From Fodinibacter sp035633415 (lineage in GTDB: Bacteria > Actinomycetota > Actinomycetes > Actinomycetales > Dermatophilaceae), in contig DASQEZ010000084.1 in NCBI GenBank assembly GCA_035633415.1, positions 1-25,605 of the forward strand: a stretch of DNA of 25,605 nucleotides. Reading direction: 5' to 3'. This document shows positions 14,691 through 22,819 of this stretch, piece by piece (the stretch's first letter is position 1; every line of letters begins with the position of its first letter). The notes beneath the pieces were generated by a model. It worked only from the letters and a program-made list of their open reading frames with translations. It did no database searches and was not told the origin of the DNA. Both the position numbers and the translations under genes were made by a program.

Positions 14691-16071
14691 CCTCGGCGCC
14701 ATGCGACGCCGGGGGCTCGAGCCCGCCCCGCCCGGGCTCACCCGGCGTCGGCCTGGCGCCCGCCCGGTCGTCGACGATGCCGTTGACCTCGGGGGTGATC
14801 CGCCGCTCGAGCGCCAGGGCGAGCACCGCGACGCCGCCGAGGCAGGCGACGATGACGGCGATGAAGACGCCGCCCAGCCGGCGGTCGAGCAGCCACCCGG
14901 CGACGATCGGCGCGGTGATCGCCCCCATCTGGAAGGCACCGGCCGACACGGCGTTGAAGCGACCTCGGTCGAGGTCGCTGGCGAGGTCGTTGACGATCGC
15001 CGGCACCGTGGGTTGGAGCATCGTCTCGCCGAGGCCGAACAGCACGTGGAACACGATGACGCCCGCGGCGGCGAGGAGTGTGCCGGCCACCATGCCGGTC
15101 GCTCCGAGCAGCAGCCAGGCGGCGGCCCACAGCCAGACCAACCCGAGGAAGACCCGGGTGCGTCGGTGGCCGTCGATCAACCTCAGCACGAGGAACTGCA
15201 TGCCGACGATCACGATGGTGTTGGCGGCGAAGGCCAGGCCGATGGTGCGCGTCGACACCTCGCTGACCTGGCGGGCGAACGCCGGGAACCCGGCCTCCAT
15301 CTGCCCGTAGCCCACGAAGGAGGACAGGAAGGTGAGTGCGGTGATCCAGACGACGGCGGGGTTGCGCACGATGGTGAGGTAGCCGGTGCCCGCCTCGGCC
15401 GGCACCCCGGCCGGCGCCGGGTCGGGGCGCCCCGCCACGTGCCGCAGCGGCCCGAGCAGCAGGCCGATGGGCACCAGCATGCAGGCCGCGTCGACGAGGA
15501 AGATCGCGGTGAAGGTGCCCGGCCGGTCGACGTCGGTGAGGAACCCGCTGACGGTGCCGCCGATCCCGATGCCGAGGTTGACCAGGGCGAAGTTGATGCC
15601 GAAGAACTGGGTGCGCACCGGGCCCGAGACGATGCTCGAGGTCAGGGCGTTGAAGCCGGGCCAGCCCACCCCGAAGCTGATGCCCAGCAGGGTGAACGCG
15701 AGCACGAACGCCGGCACCGTCGTGGCGAAGGCCAGGACGACCGCGCCCACCAGCTGGGCGATGTTGCCCCAGACGAGGACCACGCGCGAGCCGATCCGGT
15801 CGATGAGGGCGCCGACCGGCCCCGTGACGACGAGGGCCACGACGGCGATCAGGCTCATCAGCAGCCCCGCGACGTCGAGCGGGACGCCGCGCACCTCGTG
15901 GACGTAGATGATCGTGAAGGGCAGGGTCATGCCCCGGCCGAGCGTCGAGATCGCCGTGGTCGACAGCAGCCACCGACCGGGCGTGGGGAGCTCGTCCCAG
16001 AAGCCGCGCAGGGTCAGCCGGGAGGGGCTCTGACCGCCGCCCCCGCTGCGGCTCTCGGTGGTCTCGGACAC
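14671..16071 (-). CDS. MFS transporter, 12-TM (DHA1-like)
   Basis: A 466-residue major facilitator superfamily permease with about 12 hydrophobic segments. The loop 2-3 motif A region is recognisable (GPVGALIDRIGSRVVLVWGN), and an equivalent follows in the second half (LRLIDGHRRTRVFLG). The central loop (about 218-240) is Pro/Ala-rich, and the C-terminal tail after TM12 is Pro/Gly-rich and polar. I chose GTG 16071 (VSETTESRSGGG) because a CACCGT box ends 6 nt upstream. The 60 further in-frame upstream codons look non-coding (Arg/Ala/Pro-rich). The homologue adjacent to cspB in mycobacteria (Rv0876c, from memory) suggests this is a conserved neighbour. Substrate unknown. Confidence 0.88.
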   Translation of the reverse strand: MSETTESRSGGGGQSPSRLTLRGFWDELPTPGRWLLSTTAISTLGRGMTLPFTIIYVHEVRGVPLDVAGLLMSLIAVVALVVTGPVGALIDRIGSRVVLVWGNIAQLVGAVVLAFATTVPAFVLAFTLLGISFGVGWPGFNALTSSIVSGPVRTQFFGINFALVNLGIGIGGTVSGFLTDVDRPGTFTAIFLVDAACMLVPIGLLLGPLRHVAGRPDPAPAGVPAEAGTGYLTIVRNPAVVWITALTFLSSFVGYGQMEAGFPAFARQVSEVSTRTIGLAFAANTIVIVGMQFLVLRLIDGHRRTRVFLGLVWLWAAAWLLLGATGMVAGTLLAAAGVIVFHVLFGLGETMLQPTVPAIVNDLASDLDRGRFNAVSAGAFQMGAITAPIVAGWLLDRRLGGVFIAVIVACLGGVAVLALALERRITPEVNGIVDDRAGARPTPGEPGRGGLEPPASHGAEGSGRTG

Positions 16072-16077
16072 CCCTCC

Positions 16078-16083
16078 ACGGTG
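16078..16083 (-). promoter_or_regulatory. -10-like CACCGT, possible leaderless promoter
   Basis: CACCGT on the minus strand ends 6 nt before the GTG of the MFS gene. GGAGGG lies directly against the GTG, too close to act as a standard ribosome-binding site. The spacing matches other genes in the window. Confidence 0.4.
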
Positions 16084-16200
16084 CCACGGGGGACCCACAC
16101 CGATCGAGCGGGTTCGTTGCGCAGGCGCCCGGATCCCGTGCGCGCGGGCCGCGAGCGGCCGCCATCCACAACCCGGCAGCGCGACACGCCCGCGAGCGGT

Positions 16201-16232
16201 TAGCCTTAGTCGCTGGTGCCCGTCCGGGCGCC
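16201..16232 (+). promoter_or_regulatory. csp promoter -10 and 5'UTR hairpin
   Basis: TAGCCT (16201-16206) is a plausible -10, giving a leader of about 50 nt. A stem GGTGCCC (16215-16221)/GGGCGCC (16226-16232) with a GTCC tetraloop and one G-U pair would form near the 5' end of the transcript. It lies well before the AGAGG ribosome-binding site (about 16252-16256). Confidence 0.35.
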
Positions 16233-16262
16233 GTACCCGCACACGCGACAAAGAGGTGGACC

Positions 16263-16661
16263 GTGCCGACTGGCAAGGTGAAGTTCTTCGACTCCGAGAA
16301 GGGCTTCGGTTTCGTGTCCGGCGACGCCGGCGAGGGCGACGTCTTCGTGCCCGCCAGCGCGCTGCCGGAGGGTGTGGCGGGCCTCAAGGGCGGCCAGCGC
16401 ATCGAGTTCAGCATCGCCGAGGGCCGACGCGGTGCGCAGGCGCTGTCGGTGACCTTGCTCGACCCGGCGCCGTCGGTGACCACCAACCGTCGGGTGGCCA
16501 GCCGCAAGTCCCCCGACGAGATGGTCGTCATCGTCGAGGACGTCATCAAGCTGCTCGACTCGGTCTCGGAGTCGCTGCGCCGCGGTCACTACCCCGACAA
16601 GGCTCACGGCAACAAGGTCGCCCAGGTGCTGCACGCGGTGGCCGGCGACCTCGAGCTGTGA
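16263..16661 (+). CDS. Cold-shock domain protein, long actinobacterial form (CspB-like)
   Basis: A 132-residue protein. Residues 1-66 form a cold-shock (OB-fold) domain that binds single-stranded RNA/DNA: GKVKFFDSEKGFGFV contains RNP1 (KGFGFV, 13-18) and DVFVPASAL contains RNP2. The usual His of VFVH is Pro30 here. Residues 72-132 are an additional, partly helical C-terminal tail (DEMVVIVEDVIKLLDSVSESLRR), the hallmark of the long actinobacterial CspB form rather than the 67-residue CspA form. Start GTG 16263 has AGAGG about 6 nt upstream. Its TGA overlaps the ATG of the DUF3027 gene by one base (TGATG), so the two are translationally coupled. The role is probably an RNA chaperone. Confidence 0.92.
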   Translation: MPTGKVKFFDSEKGFGFVSGDAGEGDVFVPASALPEGVAGLKGGQRIEFSIAEGRRGAQALSVTLLDPAPSVTTNRRVASRKSPDEMVVIVEDVIKLLDSVSESLRRGHYPDKAHGNKVAQVLHAVAGDLEL

Positions 16662-17398
16662 TGGCCACCCTGAAGGTCGACCCGACCCTGCGGGGAGCCG
16701 TGGAGACGGCCCGCGAAGCCGCGGTGTCCATCGCGGAGTCCGGCGCCGTCGGGGAGCACGTCGGCATGGAGATGGTCGAGGACCGGCTCGCCACGCACTA
16801 CTTCACCTGCACGGCGCGGGCCTACCTCGGCTGGCGCTGGGCCGTGTCCGTCTCGCGGGTGCCCCGCTCGAAGACCGTGACCGTCTGCGAGGCCAACCTG
16901 GTCCCGGGCGAGGGCGCGCTGCTCTCGCCCGACTGGGTGCCCTACGCCGAGCGGCTCGCCCCCGGCGACGTCGGCCCCGGTGACGTCACGCCGCTCGTGG
17001 CCGACGACCCGAACCTCGAGGCCGGCTTCGAGGCCACCGGCGATGACGACGTCGACCAGGTGGCCCTGTGGGAGCTCGGCCTCGGTCGACCTCGCGTGCT
17101 GTCCGCCGAGGGCCGCGAGACCGCTGCACAGCGCTGGTACGACGGAGAGTCCGGCCCGAGCGCCCCCATCGCCGCCAAGGCTCCGGCGCCCTGTTCCACC
17201 TGCGGGTTCTTCGTGCCGATGGCCGGTGCGCTGCGGGCGGTCTTCGGCGTGTGCGCCAACGAGTGGTCGCCCTCCGACGCCCGGGTGGTCAGCCTCGACC
17301 ACGGCTGCGGCGCGCACTCCGAGGTCGACCTCGACGTCTCCTCCCCGGAGCGCATCGCACCGCCGATCCTCGACGACTTCGAGCTCGACCCGGCCTGA
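16661..17398 (+). CDS. DUF3027 family protein
   Basis: A 245-residue soluble protein of the actinobacterial DUF3027 family, whose function is unknown. The N-terminal part (about 10-100) contains the family-like block HYFTCTARAYLGWRWAVSVSR followed by WVPYAERLAPGDVG. The C-terminal part holds a probable zinc site: C178-x2-C181 (CSTCGFF), C198 (FGVCANEWSPSD) and C216 with flanking His214/His219 (DHGCGAHSE). This pattern resembles a treble-clef or rubredoxin-like metal ligand set. The ATG overlaps the stop of the cold-shock gene, which implies coupled synthesis and possibly a shared RNA-related role (inference). It converges with DUF2530, 7 nt between stops. Confidence 0.88.
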   Translation: MATLKVDPTLRGAVETAREAAVSIAESGAVGEHVGMEMVEDRLATHYFTCTARAYLGWRWAVSVSRVPRSKTVTVCEANLVPGEGALLSPDWVPYAERLAPGDVGPGDVTPLVADDPNLEAGFEATGDDDVDQVALWELGLGRPRVLSAEGRETAAQRWYDGESGPSAPIAAKAPAPCSTCGFFVPMAGALRAVFGVCANEWSPSDARVVSLDHGCGAHSEVDLDVSSPERIAPPILDDFELDPA

Positions 17399-17405
17399 CG
17401 GCGGC

Positions 17406-17672
17406 TCAGGCGCCGGCGGCGTTGCCCCGTCCGCGCCCGACGTACCACCAGGCGAAGGCGCCGAGCAGGATGCCGGCGACGCACGACCACGGCCACCACG
17501 ACCGGTCGCCGGCGTGCAGCGACGGGACGACCAGGGTGACCACGAGGGCCACCGCCCACAGGCCGATGCCGACCCCGATGATCGCGCGGGTCGGCACCGC
17601 GATCGGCTCGACGGGGGCCGACTGGCCGAGCACCGTGGAGCGGGGCTCGGGGCGGGGTTCCGGCGTCGTCAC
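17406..17672 (-). CDS. DUF2530 small two-TM membrane protein
   Basis: An 88-residue membrane protein of the actinobacterial DUF2530 type. A short Pro-rich N-terminus with PIAVPTRAIIGVGIGLWAVAL leads into TM1 (about 28-50). A short loop with AGDRSWWPW precedes TM2 (about 56-76), followed by a basic, Gly-rich C-terminus. I chose GTG 17672 because TACGCT, a good -10, ends 6 nt before it. The longer frame starting at 17711 would run through that promoter. The function is unknown. It is divergent from the purine permease gene. Confidence 0.8.
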   Translation of the reverse strand: MTTPEPRPEPRSTVLGQSAPVEPIAVPTRAIIGVGIGLWAVALVVTLVVPSLHAGDRSWWPWSCVAGILLGAFAWWYVGRGRGNAAGA

Positions 17673-17678
17673 GGGGCC

Positions 17679-17684
17679 AGCGTA
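17679..17684 (-). promoter_or_regulatory. -10 element TACGCT, probable leaderless promoter for DUF2530
   Basis: TACGCT on the minus strand ends exactly 6 nt before the GTG at 17672, and no Shine-Dalgarno sequence is present in the GGCCCC between them. It is one of the cleanest examples of the start-proximal -10 in this window. Confidence 0.55.
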
Positions 17685-17739
17685 CGGGGCGGGGCCGACC
17701 GGCTCGTGCACCCGTCATGCGGCCGTAACGCCGCGCCAC

Positions 17740-17745
17740 TAGGGT
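17740..17745 (+). promoter_or_regulatory. -10 element TAGGGT, probable leaderless promoter for the purine permease
   Basis: TAGGGT ends 7 nt before the ATG at 17753. Transcription starting 7-8 nt after the -10 would yield a leaderless mRNA. It is divergent from the DUF2530 promoter, 55 nt away. Confidence 0.5.
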
Positions 17746-17752
17746 CCGGGCC

Positions 17753-19276
<1,524 letters not shown>

Positions 19277-19284
19277 CCCCACGA

Positions 19285-19351
19285 CCCCGCACGTGCGGGG
19301 TTATGGCTGTCACATCCGGGATCTGACGGCAACAACCCGGCACGTGCGGGG
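19285..19351 (+). repeat. 67-bp imperfect palindrome with twin CACGTG cores
   Basis: The segment begins with the perfect 16-bp palindrome CCCCGCACGTGCGGGG (19285-19300) and ends with the near-copy CCCGGCACGTGCGGGG (19336-19351). The whole 67 bp reads as an inverted repeat: 33-bp arms, 5 mismatches, centred on the CCGGG at about 19317-19321. It starts 8 nt after the permease stop and can form either two small hairpins or one long stem. It may be a terminator, a protein-binding site or a mobile-element remnant. Confidence 0.7.
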
Positions 19352-19364
19352 AAGCGGCCACCCA

Positions 19365-19405
19365 CGGATGCCGTGCCGCCCCGGTCGGGGGAGGCACGGC
19401 ATCCG
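19365..19405 (+). terminator. Second hairpin in the permease-marR gap
   Basis: Perfect 13-bp arms CGGATGCCGTGCC (19365-19377) and GGCACGGCATCCG (19393-19405) enclose a 15-nt loop that itself contains CCCC/GGGG pairing. It lies between the purine permease and the marR promoter and is the strongest intrinsic-terminator candidate in the gap, though it lacks a U-tract. Confidence 0.6.
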
Positions 19406-19453
19406 CGCGTGCAGTCACCGCACGACGTGTGGGGTGGTGCGGGTGTGGAATAG

Positions 19454-19479
19454 TTAGCACAGGTAATGAGTTGTGCTAA
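19454..19479 (+). promoter_or_regulatory. MarR operator TTAGCACA-N10-TGTGCTAA
   Basis: Perfect 8-bp inverted repeats separated by 10 nt lie 26 nt upstream of the marR ATG. The A/T-richer spacer (GGTAATGAGT) could hold a -10. The position and symmetry fit autoregulation by the downstream dimeric MarR protein. Confidence 0.65.
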
Positions 19480-19504
19480 GCATCTGCCACCCGAGGAGAC
19501 GACC

Positions 19505-20014
19505 ATGGCCCCCACCACCACGCCGGTGCGACCCTCGACCGCCCTCCGCGCCGCGACCACCACGACCGGCCCCGCGCCGGCGCGCGCGCCGATGACGCGT
19601 GGCGAGCGCGACCGACTCACGAGCGACCTGCGCATCGCCTGCCTGCGAATCGCGCGACGCGTCCGGTTCGAGAGCGACTCGGCCGTTGCGCCGCACCAGT
19701 TCTCGGTGCTGGTCCGGCTCGACGAGGGCCCCCGCACGCCCAAGGAGCTCGCCGCCATCGAGAAGGTCAGCGCCCCGAGCATGAGCCGCACGGCGAACGG
19801 CCTCGTCGAGCTGGGTCTCGTGGCCCGTGCCGACGACCCCACCGACGGCCGGCAGGTCATCCTGTCGCTCACCGACGCCGGGCGTGCCACCATCAAGGAG
19901 ACTCGCCGCCGGCGCCACCAGTGGTTCGCCTCGCGGCTGGAGACCCTCACCGATGACGAGCGCGCCCTCCTCGTCGAGGCGACGGCGCTGCTGGAACGGG
20001 TGGCTGCCGAGTGA
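19505..20014 (+). CDS. MarR-family transcriptional regulator
   Basis: A 169-residue winged-helix regulator. Residues 1-34 are a low-complexity Thr/Ala/Pro extension. The MarR fold runs from about 36 to 166, with helix-turn-helix TPKELAAIEKVSAPSMSRTANGL and the wing DPTDGRQVILSLTDAG typical of the family. The ATG 19505 has GAGGAG 7 nt upstream; an in-frame ATG at 19466 falls inside the operator and is rejected. It ends in TGA overlapping the GTG of the MFS gene by 4 nt (GTGA). It probably represses its own operon through the palindrome at 19454-19479 and responds to a small molecule exported by the MFS protein (inference). Confidence 0.92.
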   Translation: MAPTTTPVRPSTALRAATTTTGPAPARAPMTRGERDRLTSDLRIACLRIARRVRFESDSAVAPHQFSVLVRLDEGPRTPKELAAIEKVSAPSMSRTANGLVELGLVARADDPTDGRQVILSLTDAGRATIKETRRRRHQWFASRLETLTDDERALLVEATALLERVAAE

Positions 20015-21312
20015 GCCCCACCTTCACCTCGCTCGAGGTCCGCAACTACCGGCTCTGGGCGGCCGGCGCCCTGGTGTCGAACATCGGCACCTGGATGGGA
20101 CGGGTCGGCCAGGACTGGCTGGTGCTCACCGTGCTCACGGCGGGCTCGGCGACCGCGCTCGGCATCGTCACCGGCCTGCAGTTCCTGCCCTTCCTGCTGC
20201 TCGCGCCGTGGGCCGGGCTGATCGCCGACCGCTTCCGCAAGCGCCGGATCCTGCTGGTCACCCAGACCCTGCTCGCCCTGTCCAGCCTGCTGCTCGGAAT
20301 CCTCGCCGTCACCGGCGCCGCGCAGCTGTGGCAGGTCTACGCGATCGCCCTGTTCCAGGGTGTGGCGACCGCGATCGACAACCCGGCACGGCAGGCGTTC
20401 GTGTCCGAGATGGTCCCTGACGACAAGCTCGCCAACGCCGTGTCGCTGAACTCCGCGTCGTTCAACCTCGGTCGGCTGGTCGGCCCGGGGGTGGCCGGGG
20501 TCATCATCGCGCTCTGGGGGGTCGGCCCGGCCCTGCTGCTGAACACCGTCACGTTCGTCTTCGTGATCGTGGCCCTGCTGCGGCTGCGCGCCGGCGAGCT
20601 GCGCCCGGCGCCGCGGGCGAAGGGGCGCGGCGGCATCCGCGAGGGGTTCCACTACGTGCGGGTGCGCCGGGACCTCCAGCTCGTCATGCTGCTGGTCTTC
20701 GTGCTCGGCACGTTCGGGATGAACTTCCAGATCACCATGGCGCTGATGGCGACCAAGGTGTTCGACAAGGGTGCGGGCGAGTTCGGCCTGCTCGGTTCGA
20801 TCATGGCCGTCGGTTCGCTCACGGCCGCCCTGCTGTCGGCCCGGCGTCAGGTGCCCCGCCTACGGGTGCTCCTGATGTCGCTGGCCGGGTTCACCGTGGC
20901 GGCGGCGGTCGCCGCGGCGGCGCCGACCTTCTGGACCTTCGCGCTGGCGCTGGTGCCGGTCGGCCTCACCGCGCTCACCGCGCTCACGACCGCCAACGCG
21001 ATGGTGCAGACCCGCGTCGCGCCGGAGATGCGCGGGCGGGTGATGGCCCTCTACATGGCGATCTTCATGGGAGGCACGCCCGCGGGAGCGCCGCTCATCG
21101 GCTGGATCTCCGAGCAGTTCGGCCCCCGCTGGACGATCGGCATCGGCGCGGTGGCGGTCGGCATCACCCTGGTCGGGGTGTCGCTCTGGCTCGGGAGGTC
21201 GGAGAATGTGCGGGTGAGCTACGAGTCGCAGCGTCGTCCACGGGTGCGGGTGAGCACGCAGACCGTGGTCGCCGAGCGGCCCATCGTGGCCGTGCCGGAG
21301 CCGGCCCGGTGA
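20011..21312 (+). CDS. MFS transporter (DHA3/EntS-like), MarR-linked
   Basis: A 433-residue major facilitator of the MFS_3/DHA3 type. LEVRNYRLWAAGALVSNIGTWMGRVGQDWLV at the start, PWAGLIADRFRKRRIL (motif A, about 71-86) and PARQAFVSEMVPDDKLANAVSLNSASFNLGRLVGPGVAG are typical of this group, which includes enterobactin and macrolide exporters. There are about 12 TM segments. The tail after about 398 is basic and polar. The GTG start overlaps the marR stop by 4 nt, so the genes are translationally coupled, and its own TGA overlaps a GTG that opens a 28-codon reading frame. A drug or metabolite exporter under MarR control is the natural reading. The substrate is unknown. Confidence 0.92.
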   Translation: MSPTFTSLEVRNYRLWAAGALVSNIGTWMGRVGQDWLVLTVLTAGSATALGIVTGLQFLPFLLLAPWAGLIADRFRKRRILLVTQTLLALSSLLLGILAVTGAAQLWQVYAIALFQGVATAIDNPARQAFVSEMVPDDKLANAVSLNSASFNLGRLVGPGVAGVIIALWGVGPALLLNTVTFVFVIVALLRLRAGELRPAPRAKGRGGIREGFHYVRVRRDLQLVMLLVFVLGTFGMNFQITMALMATKVFDKGAGEFGLLGSIMAVGSLTAALLSARRQVPRLRVLLMSLAGFTVAAAVAAAAPTFWTFALALVPVGLTALTALTTANAMVQTRVAPEMRGRVMALYMAIFMGGTPAGAPLIGWISEQFGPRWTIGIGAVAVGITLVGVSLWLGRSENVRVSYESQRRPRVRVSTQTVVAERPIVAVPEPAR

Positions 21313-21395
21313 CCCCCCTGTTCCGGCGCCGGATGACGCTCGGCGTGCTGGCGGTCCTCGTCGGCGTGGCCGTCGTCTACGCGCTGACGCGCTGA
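21309..21395 (+). CDS. 28-residue single-TM mini-protein, coupled to the MFS gene
   Basis: A short frame starting at GTG 21309, overlapping the MFS stop by 4 nt (GTGA), the same junction as between marR and the MFS gene. It encodes 28 residues: a basic N-terminus (TPLFRRRMT) followed by one hydrophobic helix (LGVLAVLVGVAVVYAL) and a final TR. The positive-inside pattern predicts a small membrane protein with a cytoplasmic N-terminus. It could be an accessory subunit of the exporter. It is too short for family assignment; the coupling and composition are the only evidence. Confidence 0.5.
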   Translation: MTPLFRRRMTLGVLAVLVGVAVVYALTR

Positions 21396-21447
21396 GGAGC
21401 GTTGCCCCTCCACCGCGACCCGGCGCCCGGCGCCCGGCACAGCGGCA

Positions 21448-21453
21448 TACGGT
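21448..21453 (+). promoter_or_regulatory. -10 element TACGGT, probable leaderless promoter
   Basis: TACGGT ends 6 nt before the GTG at 21460 of the acyltransferase gene. AGGGAC lies between them. This separates the acyltransferase from the preceding MarR operon. Confidence 0.5.
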
Positions 21454-21459
21454 AGGGAC

Positions 21460-22809
21460 GTGGGACCCCCACCCGGCACCCCGATCGACCGGGCCGGCGC
21501 CGATGACGTGCTCCTGCTGGCCGTCGATCGCGGCGGCCGCGTGCCGATGTCGATCGGCGCCCTGCTGGTGCTCGACCCGGCGGGTCGCCCCGGTGCCGAG
21601 GCCGTGCGCTCCACCCTCCTGCGTCGCGCCGGTTCGGTGCCCAGGCTCGGCCAACGTCTGGTGCGCGCCCCGATCGGCGCCGGGCGCCCGGTCTGGACCA
21701 CCGTCGGCGCCGACCGCTGCGAGACCCTCGTCGACGCCGTGACCGCCGCGCCTGATCCGGGCTCTGCGGCGGATGCCGTGCCACGCGCCCTGCTCGACGC
21801 CACCGCCGAGCTCGTGGCGACGCGGCTCGACCTCGACCGGCCCCTGTGGCGCGCTCGACTCCTGCTCGACGAGCACCGGCTCGTGGCAGGCATCGCGATC
21901 GTGGCCCACCACGTTCTCGCCGACGGCATGGGCGGGCTCGCGGTGCTCGGCGCACTGGCGGACGACGAGCGCCGGGACGAACCTCCGCCGATGCCGTCAG
22001 CCGGCTCGCCGCGCCCGCCGTGGGGCGCCCTCGCCCGGGACGCGTGGGGCCGGCGGGCCCGGGCCCTTCGGGTGGTGCCCGGCGCGGCGCGGCGGATGGG
22101 CGCCGGCGCCGGGGAGCTGGGACTCGGTCGCCCGCGGCTCGCCGACCGGTGCAGCCTGTTGGGGCGCACGGGTGACCGGCGCCGGCTGGAGGTGGCCAGT
22201 GCCGAGCTAGGTCTGGTCAGGGACGAGGCTCGGGCGCACGGTGCGAGCATCAACGACGTGGTCGTCGCCGCGGTCACCGGGGCGCTCGTCGAGCTGCTCG
22301 CCCGTCGTGGCGAGCGGATCGCGGAGCTGGTCGTGTCGGTGCCCGTCAGCCGGCGGGGGCAGGGGGAGGCCGCGGCCCTGGGCAACTCCACCGGCGTGGT
22401 TCCGGTGCGGGTGCCGGCGGTGGCCGACCACGCGACCCGTCTCGCGGCGCTGGTCGCCGAGCGGGGGCGGGTGCGGGCGCCGGGGCGGGGAGGGTCGGCG
22501 GCCGTGCTGACACCGGTGTTCCGCGGCCTCGCGGCAGTGGGCGCCTTCCAGCTGTTCGTGGACCACCAGCGTCTGGTGCACACCTTCGTCACCAACGTGC
22601 GAGGGCCCGAACAGCGGCTGCGCGTCGCAGGCGCCGAGGTGGTCGGGGTGGTCCCGGTGGCCGTGAACCCCGGCAACGTCGCGGTCTCCTTCGACGTGCT
22701 CTCCTACGCCGGCACGCTGGTGGTGACCCTGGTGTGCGACCCGGTGCTGGTGCCCGAATCGGCCTGGCTGGCCACCCGCGTGGCCGCCGGGCTCACGGCA
22801 TCCGACTGA
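21460..22809 (+). CDS. WS/DGAT-type acyltransferase
   Basis: A 449-residue member of the bacterial wax ester synthase/diacylglycerol acyltransferase family, which transfers acyl groups from acyl-CoA to fatty alcohols or diacylglycerol at lipid bodies or the membrane. The catalytic motif HHxxxDG is intact (H150, H151, D155, G156). The family elements DRPLW (126-130) before it and SINDVVVAAVTGAL after it are also present, as is the C-terminal WS/DGAT domain (TNVRGPEQRL, then NPGNVAVSFDVLSY). Start GTG 21460 follows TACGGT. The stop is inside a 7-bp hairpin shared with the convergent serC gene. Substrate preference (triacylglycerol, wax ester or other lipid) cannot be read from sequence. Confidence 0.92.
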   Translation: MGPPPGTPIDRAGADDVLLLAVDRGGRVPMSIGALLVLDPAGRPGAEAVRSTLLRRAGSVPRLGQRLVRAPIGAGRPVWTTVGADRCETLVDAVTAAPDPGSAADAVPRALLDATAELVATRLDLDRPLWRARLLLDEHRLVAGIAIVAHHVLADGMGGLAVLGALADDERRDEPPPMPSAGSPRPPWGALARDAWGRRARALRVVPGAARRMGAGAGELGLGRPRLADRCSLLGRTGDRRRLEVASAELGLVRDEARAHGASINDVVVAAVTGALVELLARRGERIAELVVSVPVSRRGQGEAAALGNSTGVVPVRVPAVADHATRLAALVAERGRVRAPGRGGSAAVLTPVFRGLAAVGAFQLFVDHQRLVHTFVTNVRGPEQRLRVAGAEVVGVVPVAVNPGNVAVSFDVLSYAGTLVVTLVCDPVLVPESAWLATRVAAGLTASD

Positions 22810-22814
22810 TGCCG
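22796..22814. terminator. Hairpin spanning the acyltransferase stop codon
   Basis: CGGCATC (22796-22802) and GATGCCG (22808-22814) form a perfect 7-bp stem around CGACT, covering the TGA at 22807-22809. It sits in the 10-nt gap between convergent genes and could act in both directions. Confidence 0.45.
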
Positions 22815-22819
22815 CCGGG

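Noticed and set aside
14701..16203. 500-codon plus-strand frame opposite the MFS gene, and a 537-codon minus-strand frame opposite the purine permease (17669-19282)
   Set aside because: Both are rich in Asp, Glu, Arg and His in low-complexity order, the expected antisense of hydrophobic GC-rich genes; no start signals or motifs.
19285..19351. CRISPR-like pair of CCCCGCACGTGCGGGG repeats resembling type I-E repeat stems
   Set aside because: There are only two copies in inverted arrangement, the 51-bp period is wrong, flanking bases do not repeat directly, and no cas genes are present.
19466..19504. MarR start at ATG 19466
   Set aside because: It lies within the perfect operator palindrome and lacks a ribosome-binding site, whereas ATG 19505 has GAGGAG at good spacing.
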